From positions 1 to 6,412 of the forward strand of contig BTQG01000114.1 in NCBI GenBank assembly GCA_036985755.1: a stretch of 6,412 bases of DNA. Direction: 5' to 3'. This document shows, piece by piece, positions 1 through 6,065 of the stretch. Each line of letters starts with the position of its first letter. The stretch's first letter is position 1. The notes beneath the pieces were generated by a model, which saw only the letters and a program-made list of their open reading frames with translations, was not told the DNA's origin and did no database searches. A program made the translations under genes and the position numbers. Source of the DNA: JACZST01 sp036985755. GTDB lineage: Bacteria; Actinomycetota; Acidimicrobiia; Spongiisociales; UBA5794.

Positions 1-24
1 GTCGGGGCCCCGAGGGGCCCCGAC
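1..24 (-). terminator. Rho-independent-type terminator hairpin of rnpB
   Basis: This is a perfect inverted repeat: an 11-base arm (gtcggggcccc), two central bases, and the exact complementary 11-base arm. Realistically it folds as a 9-10 bp stem with a small loop. It lies 2 bases beyond the 3' strand of RNase P RNA helix P1 in the minus-strand direction, where the rnpB terminator is expected. The U-tract that would complete an intrinsic terminator would lie outside the window, so that part is unseen. Confidence 0.75.
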
Positions 25-368
25 GTGTGAGCCCGGTCATAAGCCGGATCCTGTCGTGGACGGCCATCTATCTGGGACCGACGTTACCGCCGGCCTCGTG
101 CGGTCTACCCGGGACGTAACGGGCGGGCCACCCTGTCCCTGCTCGACCTTGCTCCGAATGGGGTTTACCGAGCCGGTCCGGTCACCCGGACCGCTGGTGG
201 TCTCTTACACCACCGTTTCACCCTTGCCTGTGCCTTGCGGCCATCGGCGGTCTGCTCTCTGCTGCACTAGCCGTCGGGTCACCCCGCCTGGGCGTTACCC
301 AGCATCCTGCCCTGTGGAGTCCGGACTTTCCTCGACCCGAAGGCCGCGGCCGTCTCCCGAGCTCACCC
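25..368 (-). ncRNA. rnpB: RNase P RNA (bacterial class A type)
   Basis: This is the catalytic RNA of ribonuclease P, which removes 5' leaders from tRNA precursors. Read on the minus strand, it carries the universal RNase P signatures in order: GAGGAAAGTCCGGACTCC (first strand of P4 and flank), ACAGGGCAG, the GGGTGAAACGGTG block followed by GTAAGAGACCACC, GGTAAACCCC (the L15-type loop whose GGU pairs with the tRNA CCA end), GCAGAGAGCAGA, and the 3' block ACAGGATCCGGCTTAT. The ends were set by helix P1: GTGAGCTCGG (366-357) pairs over ten base pairs, one of them G-U, with CCGGGCTCAC (36-27). The resulting ~340 nt is normal for the class. A terminator hairpin follows directly. The exact transcript ends are inferred from P1. 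Open reading frames inside this region are spurious. Confidence 0.97.
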
Positions 369-379
369 GGTGAACGGTA
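366..379 (-). promoter_or_regulatory. Possible -10 element and start site for rnpB
   Basis: On the minus strand TACCGT (379-374) matches the actinobacterial TAnnnT -10 pattern. It lies 7 nt before the G that begins helix P1 of the RNase P RNA. The spacing is right for a start site near 366, which agrees with the P1-based end. I see no convincing -35 hexamer 16-18 bp upstream, so this rests on position only. Confidence 0.35.
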
Positions 380-434
380 GCGATGCTGCTCGCGCTCCGG
401 CGGGCTTCGACGCCGTGCAACGCCGGGCCGAGTC

Positions 435-818
435 TTACAAGGCGTCGTTCACGCGTAGCAGGCGAGCCCGAACCTCGGCTGCGATGGCCGCAACGCCGGG
501 GTTGTCCACGATGGAGAACATCGCCTCCGGGTCGGCGAAGCCGACGAATATCCCGTCGTCGTCCTGGCGCACATACACGTTGCAGGGCAGTAATGCACCG
601 AGGTCGGGCTCGATCTCGAGTGCCTCGTGGGCGAGCTGAGGATTGCACGCACCGAGGATGACATAGGGCGAACGTGCAATGCCGAGCTTGTTCTGGATCG
701 TGGCTGCGACGTCGATGGTGGTGAGAATGCCGAAGCCTTCACCGGAGAGCCGTTCGGTAACCTGCTCGACGACCTCGTCGATGGTGCCGTCAACGGTGGT
801 GCCAAATGTGTAGTTCAT
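435..818 (-). CDS. DUF302 domain protein
   Basis: This is a 127-residue single-domain protein that I recognise as DUF302, a small family of unknown biochemical function. Family-typical blocks are GFGILTTIDVAATIQNKLG (about residues 28-46), ILGACNP (54-60), LLPCNVYV (76-83) and DPEAM (96-100). C58 and C79 lie within those conserved blocks. No signal peptide or membrane segment is visible, so it is probably cytoplasmic. I chose the ATG at 818 because it begins right at the family N-terminus (MNYTF) and has GGTGG five bases upstream. In-frame alternatives are ATG at 830 and GTG at 857, both without a visible ribosome site. The gene lies 66 bp upstream of the rnpB 5' end on the same strand, and diverges from the whiB-like gene. 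The function is not known; a heavy-metal or redox role is sometimes guessed for the family, but nothing here shows it. Confidence 0.9.
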   Translation of the reverse strand: MNYTFGTTVDGTIDEVVEQVTERLSGEGFGILTTIDVAATIQNKLGIARSPYVILGACNPQLAHEALEIEPDLGALLPCNVYVRQDDDGIFVGFADPEAMFSIVDNPGVAAIAAEVRARLLRVNDAL

Positions 819-983
819 TCGTGCCACCATAGGTGTACCAGGATCGAGCTCGGTCACAACGACCGCAGGGTTCCGTCGAGTGCTCGTTCAAGTCGGCCGG
901 TCGGCGATGGCACTACCGGCTGTTACGGGAACTCAATGACCCCGCGGCGACGTCAGATATCAAGTGAATCCGAAAGGCGAGTA
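819..983. other. Divergent intergenic region between DUF302 and whiB-like genes
   Basis: This gap of about 165 bp separates two divergent starts and should carry both promoters. A purine-rich ribosome site (AAAGGCGAG, 973-981) precedes the WhiB start. I could not find a -35/-10 pair with acceptable spacing in either direction. The region holds no recognisable repeat or operator. Confidence 0.4.
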
Positions 984-1250
984 ATGAACGACGACATCAT
1001 CGACCTGCGGGCGCTCGCTGCGCCCATCTTGGAAGAACGGCCCTGGGCGGTTTTCGCCGCCTGCCGCGAGACAGAGGCGGACATGTTCTTCGGAACCAAC
1101 CGTGATTCGGAACGTGCGGCTCTGGGAATCTGTGCCATCTGCACCGTTGTCGAGGAATGCCTCGACCATGCCCTTGGGACCAGGGAACGGTTCGGCGTCT
1201 GGGGCGGAGCAACCGAAAAGCAGCGGAAGCGAATGCTGAGCAACTGGTAG
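984..1250 (+). CDS. WhiB-family Fe-S transcriptional regulator
   Basis: This 88-residue protein has the full WhiB signature. Four cysteines (C27, C50, C53, C59; spacing C-x22-C-x2-C-x5-C) would ligate a [4Fe-4S] cluster. A DMFF motif (33-36) follows the first cysteine, and G-V-W-G-G (71-75) sits before a basic C-terminus (KQRKR, 79-83). WhiB proteins act in the cytoplasm, usually by binding domain 4 of the principal sigma factor, and respond to oxygen, NO or redox state. The ATG at 984 was chosen because AAAGGCGAG precedes it and the protein then has typical Wbl length; the open frame reaching back to 627 has no homologous N-terminus. There is no AT-hook of the WhiB7 type, so it is closer to the short WhiB1/WhiB2-like forms, but I cannot assign a subclass. 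It converges on the ABC permease gene with 16 bp between stops. Confidence 0.95.
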   Translation: MNDDIIDLRALAAPILEERPWAVFAACRETEADMFFGTNRDSERAALGICAICTVVEECLDHALGTRERFGVWGGATEKQRKRMLSNW

Positions 1251-1266
1251 TCGCAGGACCGGCGAC

Positions 1267-3639
1267 TCACACGGCGCGTTCTCGCACCACGGAGGCGATG
1301 TCGAGGCGGTTCACGGTGCGAATCCCGGGAATCACCGAAAGCAGCGCCACCACGATCATGGCCAGACCGGCCAGAACCAGGGTCGAGGGCCGCATCTCCA
1401 GATCGAACTGGAAGATGTCGGAGGTGTACGAGTGCATGAACCAACTCGACACGATGTAACCGACGATCAGACCGGGGACGATGCCGATGGCGGTCAACAG
1501 CACGTTCTCCCCTGTGATGAGCGCTCCGATCGAACGGGAGGACACCCCGTTGGCGCGCATGGTGGCGTACTCGGCCGACCGTTCGGCGACGTTGACCGAG
1601 ATCGTGTTGAAGATGAGGGCAAACGCCATGGCACCGCCGAAGAGCAGCATCGCGCCGACGAACACGTAGAAGAACCCCATGAAGTCGTTGAAGAGGGCGG
1701 CGAGCGCCCGGTTGTCGACCACGGAGACCACGCCGTCGACCTGCTTGATACGATCGATCGTTCCCTGGTGATCACCGGCAGGGTCGAAGCGGGAGGCCAC
1801 GGTCGTGATCGACGGGTCGGCCAGGGTCTGCTCGTCGACTGCGGGATCGGCGGCGGCTAGGGCGCCGATCAGCGCTTCCCGTTCCATGTACAGGACGGTC
1901 CCCATCGGCTCGTCGACGAATCCGGCGATGGTGGTCTCAAAGGTGGTGTCGAGGCTGGTCAGCGACACGGTGATCCGGTCGCCGACCTCGACCCCGATCT
2001 CATCGCCCAGCGCGATGCCAGCCACTACACCGTCCACCGGCAGCGTTTCGGTGTCGGTCCTGAACCCGTGCATCTGGGTGCCTTCGACGAACGCCTGAAG
2101 TTGGGTGGCGTAGGACCCATCGCCGCGGATGGCGCTTACCGGAAGCGTGACAACGGGCTCTGCGGCAGCCACACCAGATACGGCAGCCACCGCCTCGACC
2201 TGGGAGTCATCGACCGGCTCCTCGAACACCGAGGTGGCGTCGACGAGGTCGACCTCATTGAACTGCCGGTCGACGAGGATGGCGACGGTATCGATCATCC
2301 CCCACGAGGCGAGGATCAACGTCAACGCCAGGACCACGCCGATCACGGTGGACAGGCTTCGCCGCCAGTTCCTGCCCACCCCGCGAAAGATCATCAACCA
2401 CCGGGTGGGAAGGCCCCGCGTCGGGGGGATCGCCCGCTCCAGCAAGCTCACCCGGCCACCGCCGGTGGGGACGTCACCTCGCATTGCCTCTGCCGGGGAG
2501 ATTCGGAAGGAAGCGCCGGCCGGGGCCAGGGCTGCCACCGCACCGGTCGCGACCCCGAAGAGCAGCCCGGCTACCGGGGTGACCCAGCGCACGCTGCGGA
2601 TGGTGTCGGGGATGCCGAGCTCGTCGGTGTAGAGCCCGGTCATGGCCCACCCGGCGGCCACGCCGAGGATGACGCCGATGACCGCCCCGGCGGTTCCCAG
2701 GATCAGGCCGTAGGACAGATAGTGCTTGGCCAGGGCGCGGCGGCTCATCCCTGACGCTCTGAGCGTCCCGATCTGGCCGAGCTGGGAATAGACGAGCCTG
2801 GTGAGCAGGATGAAAGCCGCCATACCGGCAGCCAGCAGGAACAGCAGGGGGAAAGCCACCGACATCTGTTGGAAACCCTTGACGTCGAGGCTCAGTGCCG
2901 CATTCGACGGCTGATCGGCCGCAGTGACCACTTCGACGTTGCCTGCGGCCAGGCGCACCGCATCGTCGGTGGCCGTGGTGTCGGCGTCGGGTTCGTAGAG
3001 CGCCATGATCTGGTTGGGGACGGTGCCGGGGGCCACCACCTGCAGGGTCTCTTCGGCGAGATAGACGACACCGAAGGTTCCCGGCAAGGGAAACACGTCC
3101 TGGCGACTACGGGCCGGCCACAGATACTCAGGTGACACCGCGATACCAACGACCTCGACCGGGTTCCACTCGGTGCCGACGAGGATCTCGACGGGATCCC
3201 CAACGCTGAGATCGAACGATTCCGCCATGTGGGTCTCGATGACGACTCCGTCGGGCCGGGACGAGGTGAGATAGGAGCCGTCGACGATATCGAGCCGGTT
3301 GATCGCCGGCTGTTGATCGACCGGCATGGTGACGACCCTGCCGATAAAGACATCGTCTCCAACGCGCAGCGGTGGATCGACCTGGGTTCGCCGTTCGACG
3401 GAAGACACCCCGTCGATGGTGGCGATGGTGTCGGCGACGCCGGGCTCGGCGCCGGTGATGGTGACATCGGCGAGGGCAAGCCGGTCGTAGGTGCCGGTGT
3501 ACGACGCCTCCAGGTTGCGGTAGGCGTCGTAGGAGGCGGCGAACATCATCACGCCGAGGGTGATGGTCACCAGCACAGCGAGGAACTGCCACCGCTGCTG
3601 GACGAAATCGCGCTTGCGCTTCGTTTTGAGCGCGCTCAC
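1267..3639 (-). CDS. ABC transporter permease, two-lobed FtsX/MacB type
   Basis: This 790-residue membrane protein is built as a tandem duplication of the FtsX-type unit. Likely membrane segments are 18-36, 260-281, 309-333, 352-374, 431-455, 652-678, 708-732 and 752-772, giving eight in all. Two large extracytoplasmic domains (about 37-259 and 456-651) match MacB-type periplasmic core domains. Both lobes carry the family motif after their second helix: GTLRASGMSRR (291-301) and YATMRANGVSSR (691-702). FtsX/MacB/LolCE permeases are mechanotransmitters that extrude or extract lipids, lipoproteins, peptides or drugs; the substrate here cannot be told. The start is GTG at 3639, overlapping the ATPase stop by 4 bp (GTGA), so the two are translationally coupled. 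The basic N-terminus (KTKRKR) fits the positive-inside rule. No break or frameshift is seen. Length is normal for the fused eight-helix actinobacterial form. Confidence 0.93.
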   Translation of the reverse strand: MSALKTKRKRDFVQQRWQFLAVLVTITLGVMMFAASYDAYRNLEASYTGTYDRLALADVTITGAEPGVADTIATIDGVSSVERRTQVDPPLRVGDDVFIGRVVTMPVDQQPAINRLDIVDGSYLTSSRPDGVVIETHMAESFDLSVGDPVEILVGTEWNPVEVVGIAVSPEYLWPARSRQDVFPLPGTFGVVYLAEETLQVVAPGTVPNQIMALYEPDADTTATDDAVRLAAGNVEVVTAADQPSNAALSLDVKGFQQMSVAFPLLFLLAAGMAAFILLTRLVYSQLGQIGTLRASGMSRRALAKHYLSYGLILGTAGAVIGVILGVAAGWAMTGLYTDELGIPDTIRSVRWVTPVAGLLFGVATGAVAALAPAGASFRISPAEAMRGDVPTGGGRVSLLERAIPPTRGLPTRWLMIFRGVGRNWRRSLSTVIGVVLALTLILASWGMIDTVAILVDRQFNEVDLVDATSVFEEPVDDSQVEAVAAVSGVAAAEPVVTLPVSAIRGDGSYATQLQAFVEGTQMHGFRTDTETLPVDGVVAGIALGDEIGVEVGDRITVSLTSLDTTFETTIAGFVDEPMGTVLYMEREALIGALAAADPAVDEQTLADPSITTVASRFDPAGDHQGTIDRIKQVDGVVSVVDNRALAALFNDFMGFFYVFVGAMLLFGGAMAFALIFNTISVNVAERSAEYATMRANGVSSRSIGALITGENVLLTAIGIVPGLIVGYIVSSWFMHSYTSDIFQFDLEMRPSTLVLAGLAMIVVALLSVIPGIRTVNRLDIASVVRERAV

Positions 3640-4352
3640 CAGGTCAGGTCCGCAGGATCGGCGGGGGAGGGATTGACCCGCTCGCCGACGATCTCGCCAT
3701 CTCGCAGCTCGATCACCCGATCGGCCATTTTGGCGATTACCGAGTTGTGGGTGACGGTGAGCACGCTGCGGTGGGAATCGGCGGTGACGTCTTTGAGCAG
3801 TTTCAGGATCTGGCTTCCCATGTCGGTGTCGAGCGACCCTGTGGGCTCATCGCACAGCATGAGTGGCGGGTTCTTCACCAGGCCCCTGGCAATCGAGACC
3901 CGCTGCTGCTCGCCACCCGAGAGCTGGCCGGGAAAATGCGAGCCCCGGCCGGATAGTCCCACCTCTTCGAGAACCTTGGCGGTGCGCTGCTCGGGATCGC
4001 CGTCGGTGAGCTCGGCGATGAGGGTGACGTTTTCCTCGGCGGTGAGCGTGGGGACCAGGTTGTAGAACTGGAAGACGAAGCCGACCGCATTCAAACGGTG
4101 GTCGGTGCGCCCGGCCTCGTCGAGGCCGGCCAATTCCACCCCGTCGGCGATGATGCTGCCCGATGTCGGTTCTTCGAGGGCGCCGATCTGGTTGAGCAGG
4201 GTCGTCTTTCCCGATCCGCTCGGACCCAGGATGACAACGAATTCCCCGTACGGAATCTCCAGATCGACGTTGTGCAGAGCACGGACCGCGGTATCCCCCT
4301 CGCCGTAGACCTTGGTGAGGTTGGTGGCCTTGATTGCCAGTGGGCTGGTCAT
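3636..4352 (-). CDS. ABC transporter ATP-binding protein, LolD/MacB family
   Basis: This complete 238-residue nucleotide-binding subunit powers the FtsX-type permease encoded immediately downstream. Visible motifs are Walker A GPSGSGKT (43-50), Q-loop Q95 in FVFQFYNLVP, signature LSGGEQQR (144-151), Walker B LMLCDE (164-169) with catalytic E169, D-loop SLD (173-175) and switch H202. The FQFYNLVPTLTAEEN stretch and overall length are typical of the LolD/FtsE/MacB type. I chose ATG at 4352 because GAGG lies 7 bases upstream. An in-frame TTG at 4370 would add six residues but falls inside the palindromic operator and has no ribosome site. Transcription probably starts within the shared divergent region under control of the TetR protein. 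Substrate unknown; the cytoplasmic location is inferred from the family. Confidence 0.96.
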   Translation of the reverse strand: MTSPLAIKATNLTKVYGEGDTAVRALHNVDLEIPYGEFVVILGPSGSGKTTLLNQIGALEEPTSGSIIADGVELAGLDEAGRTDHRLNAVGFVFQFYNLVPTLTAEENVTLIAELTDGDPEQRTAKVLEEVGLSGRGSHFPGQLSGGEQQRVSIARGLVKNPPLMLCDEPTGSLDTDMGSQILKLLKDVTADSHRSVLTVTHNSVIAKMADRVIELRDGEIVGERVNPSPADPADLTW

Positions 4353-4369
4353 TCTGCCTCGATTCTGCA

Positions 4370-4393
4370 AGTGACTACCATATGATAGTCACT
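4370..4393. promoter_or_regulatory. Palindromic operator with divergent -10 boxes (tetR / ABC operon)
   Basis: AGTGACTA (4370-4377) and TAGTCACT (4386-4393) are perfect inverted 8-base arms. The eight bases between them contain the palindrome CATATG flanked by one mismatched pair, so 22 of 24 positions are symmetric. The element sits 17 bp before the ABC ATPase ATG and 5 bp before the tetR ATG. It overlaps -10-like boxes both ways: TATGAT (4381-4386) on plus and TATCAT (4387-4382) on minus. A TetR dimer bound here would block both. The plus-strand box predicts a tetR transcript starting about 4393, with almost no leader. I see no good -35 boxes. Operator identity is inferred from symmetry, position and the neighbouring TetR gene. 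Confidence 0.8.
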
Positions 4394-4398
4394 ACCAA

Positions 4399-4986
4399 AT
4401 GGCAGCACCACCCGTGACCCTCCGACAACAGAAGAAACGCGAGACCTTTCTGCGGATTCAGGACCAAGCGTTCCGGCTCGCCGAGACCGCCGGGTTCACC
4501 GCCATCACCGTCGAGGACATCGCAGCGGCAGCTCGAGTCTCCGCGTCGACCGTGTACCGGTATTTCGGCACCAAGGAGGGCATCTTCTTGTGGGACGAGT
4601 TCGAGCTGCCCGCGACCGAGCTGCTCACGGTCGAGCTGGAGCGACAAGCTCCGCTGGACGCGGTCCTGGCCGCTCTCACCTCGCTGGGCGGGATGGGATT
4701 CCACATCCCGGACGACGAGATGCGACAGCGAGTGCGATTCGTCTATGCAGAGCCCGCGTTGCGCGCCGCGATGGGCGAGACCTTCCAGGTGTTCGAGGGC
4801 AAGCTCACCGATTTGTTCGTCGAGGCGGGCAGCACCGATCCACTGGCGGCCCGAATCCTCGCCGGGATGACGATGACCCTGGTGGCGGCGGCCGTCGAAT
4901 TCTGGACCTTCGCTGATCCACAGATGAGCTTCTCTGCCGCCGTGGAGCACACCACGACCTCGCTCGACGAAGTGCTCGGCCGGTAG
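4399..4986 (+). CDS. TetR/AcrR-family transcriptional repressor
   Basis: This 195-residue protein has an N-terminal TetR-type DNA-binding domain (about 8-58). The recognition helix-turn-helix reads TVEDIAAAARVSASTVYRYF (37-56), followed by the usual G-T-K-E-G-I segment. The remaining ~135 residues are helical and form the ligand-binding and dimerisation part, which in this superfamily diverges too far to predict an inducer. The gene faces the ABC operon across a 46-bp gap holding a near-perfect palindrome, so it most likely represses itself and the transporter, and is released by a compound the transporter handles. The start is ATG at 4399. No ribosome site precedes it, and the -10-like box at 4381-4386 would give a nearly leaderless mRNA. 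GTG at 4414 is an in-frame alternative. Its stop is 12 nt before trpD. Confidence 0.95.
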   Translation: MAAPPVTLRQQKKRETFLRIQDQAFRLAETAGFTAITVEDIAAAARVSASTVYRYFGTKEGIFLWDEFELPATELLTVELERQAPLDAVLAALTSLGGMGFHIPDDEMRQRVRFVYAEPALRAAMGETFQVFEGKLTDLFVEAGSTDPLAARILAGMTMTLVAAAVEFWTFADPQMSFSAAVEHTTTSLDEVLGR

Positions 4987-4998
4987 GATTGCGCCTCC

Positions 4999-6018
4999 AT
5001 GTCCGAATTCTCTTGGCCCATCGTGCTCGAGCAGTTGCTCTCCGGTGAGGGCCTGCGCCGCGAAGAGGCGCACGACGCCATGGCACAGATCATGGCCGGC
5101 GATGCCTCGGAAGCCCAGATCGCAGCCTTCCTGGTCGCACTGCGGGCCAAAGGCGAGACCGCGGATGAGATGACCGGGTTCGTCGATGCGATGTCCGAAA
5201 CATCACTGACGGTGGACGTCGGAGAGCCGGTCGCCGACAGCGTCGGAACCGGCGGGGACCGGTCGGGAACCTTCAACATCTCTACGACTGCAGCGCTCAT
5301 TGCTGCCGGCGCCGGGGTCAAGGTCGCCAAACACGGCAATCGGGCGGCATCGTCGAACACGGGAGCGGCCGACTTGCTCGAGGGGCTCGGCATCGATCTG
5401 GAGATGAGCCCCGAGCGAACGGGCGAGATGATCCGTACCGTCGGCTTCGGGTTCCTCTTCGCCCCGCGCTATCACCCGGCGATGCGCCACGCCGGCCCGG
5501 CACGGCGCACTCTGGGGGTGCGGACGGTGTTCAACTTCCTGGGCCCGCTCACCAACCCTGCCGGGCCCAGGTACCTGGCGGTGGGGACCTCGGCTCCCGA
5601 GATGGCCGGTCTCATGCTCGAGGTGCTGAAGAACCGGGGCGCCGAAGCCGCGTTCGTGTTCCACGGCAAGGACGGCCTCGACGAGCTGACCACCACCGGT
5701 CCATCAACCATCCACCGGCTGAAAGATGGCGAGATCTCGGTTGCCGAGTTCACCCCGGAGGATTTCGGCGTGGCCCGAGCCACGATCGACGATCTGCGGG
5801 GCGGCGACGTCGCGGCGAACGTGGCGATCACCAATCGGATCCTCGACGGCGAAGCCGGTGCGCACCGAGACATCACGCTGGTCAACGCCGCCGCGGTGAT
5901 CGTGGCCGCCGGCCTTGCCGACGGTTTCACCGAGGGGGTCGAACTCGCCGGTGAGGCCATCGATTCCGGGGATGCCAGGGCATTGTTGGATCGCGCCGTC
6001 GAGTTCTCGAAACGTTAA
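4999..6018 (+). CDS. trpD: Anthranilate phosphoribosyltransferase
   Basis: TrpD joins anthranilate and phosphoribosyl pyrophosphate (PRPP) to give N-(5-phosphoribosyl)anthranilate, the second dedicated step of tryptophan synthesis, in the cytoplasm. The 339 residues cover the whole family length. Seen in order: the small N-terminal helical domain (1-70), the PRPP loop GTGGD (83-87), NIST (93-96), KHGNRA (111-116), the anthranilate-site region PRYHPAMRHAGPARR (156-170), NFLGPLTNP (179-187) and the metal-binding DGLDE (225-229). All catalytic motifs are intact, so it should be active. The ATG at 4999 lies 12 nt after the tetR stop, with AGGA (4985-4988) overlapping that stop as a plausible ribosome site, which suggests co-transcription or read-through from tetR. 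No other trp gene is within the window, so it stands apart from a trp operon here. Confidence 0.97.
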   Translation: MSEFSWPIVLEQLLSGEGLRREEAHDAMAQIMAGDASEAQIAAFLVALRAKGETADEMTGFVDAMSETSLTVDVGEPVADSVGTGGDRSGTFNISTTAALIAAGAGVKVAKHGNRAASSNTGAADLLEGLGIDLEMSPERTGEMIRTVGFGFLFAPRYHPAMRHAGPARRTLGVRTVFNFLGPLTNPAGPRYLAVGTSAPEMAGLMLEVLKNRGAEAAFVFHGKDGLDELTTTGPSTIHRLKDGEISVAEFTPEDFGVARATIDDLRGGDVAANVAITNRILDGEAGAHRDITLVNAAAVIVAAGLADGFTEGVELAGEAIDSGDARALLDRAVEFSKR

Positions 6019-6065
6019 GCATCGAGCGAGGCTGGTACGAGGCCGAAGAAGTTACCGTATCCAGC
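6019..6065 (+). promoter_or_regulatory. Short intergenic region with possible leaderless promoter
   Basis: The 47 bp between trpD and the lipoprotein gene contain no hairpin terminator and no good ribosome site. TACCGT (6053-6058) fits the TAnnnT -10 pattern, is identical to the box before rnpB, and lies 7 nt before the GTG at 6066, so a leaderless transcript is possible. No -35 is evident. Read-through from trpD is an alternative. Confidence 0.3.

Noticed and set aside
56..373. Plus-strand open frame across the first 370 bases
   Set aside because: The region is clearly RNase P RNA on the opposite strand, so the open frame is coincidental.
627..983. N-terminal extension of the WhiB frame back to 627
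   Set aside because: The extension overlaps the DUF302 gene antisense and has no WhiB-like content. The ATG at 984 with AAAGGCGAG before it gives the family's normal length.
1250..1266. Small inverted repeat (GTCGC ... GCGAC) between the convergent whiB-like and permease stops, as a shared terminator
   Set aside because: The stem is only 5 bp with a 7-nt loop and there is no T-tract on either side. It is too weak to call a terminator in GC-rich DNA.
3229..4065. Long plus-strand open frame (278 codons) across the ABC permease and ATPase genes, and similar ones at 2068-2754 and 1432-1860
   Set aside because: These are antisense shadows typical of high-GC coding DNA. Their translations are low-complexity (rich in Gly, Asp, Arg and His) and match no family, while the minus-strand genes are intact with full motif sets.
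4353..4370. TTG at 4370 as the start of the ABC ATPase
   Set aside because: It lies within the palindrome and has no ribosome site. ATG at 4352 has GAGG upstream at proper spacing and matches the family N-terminus.
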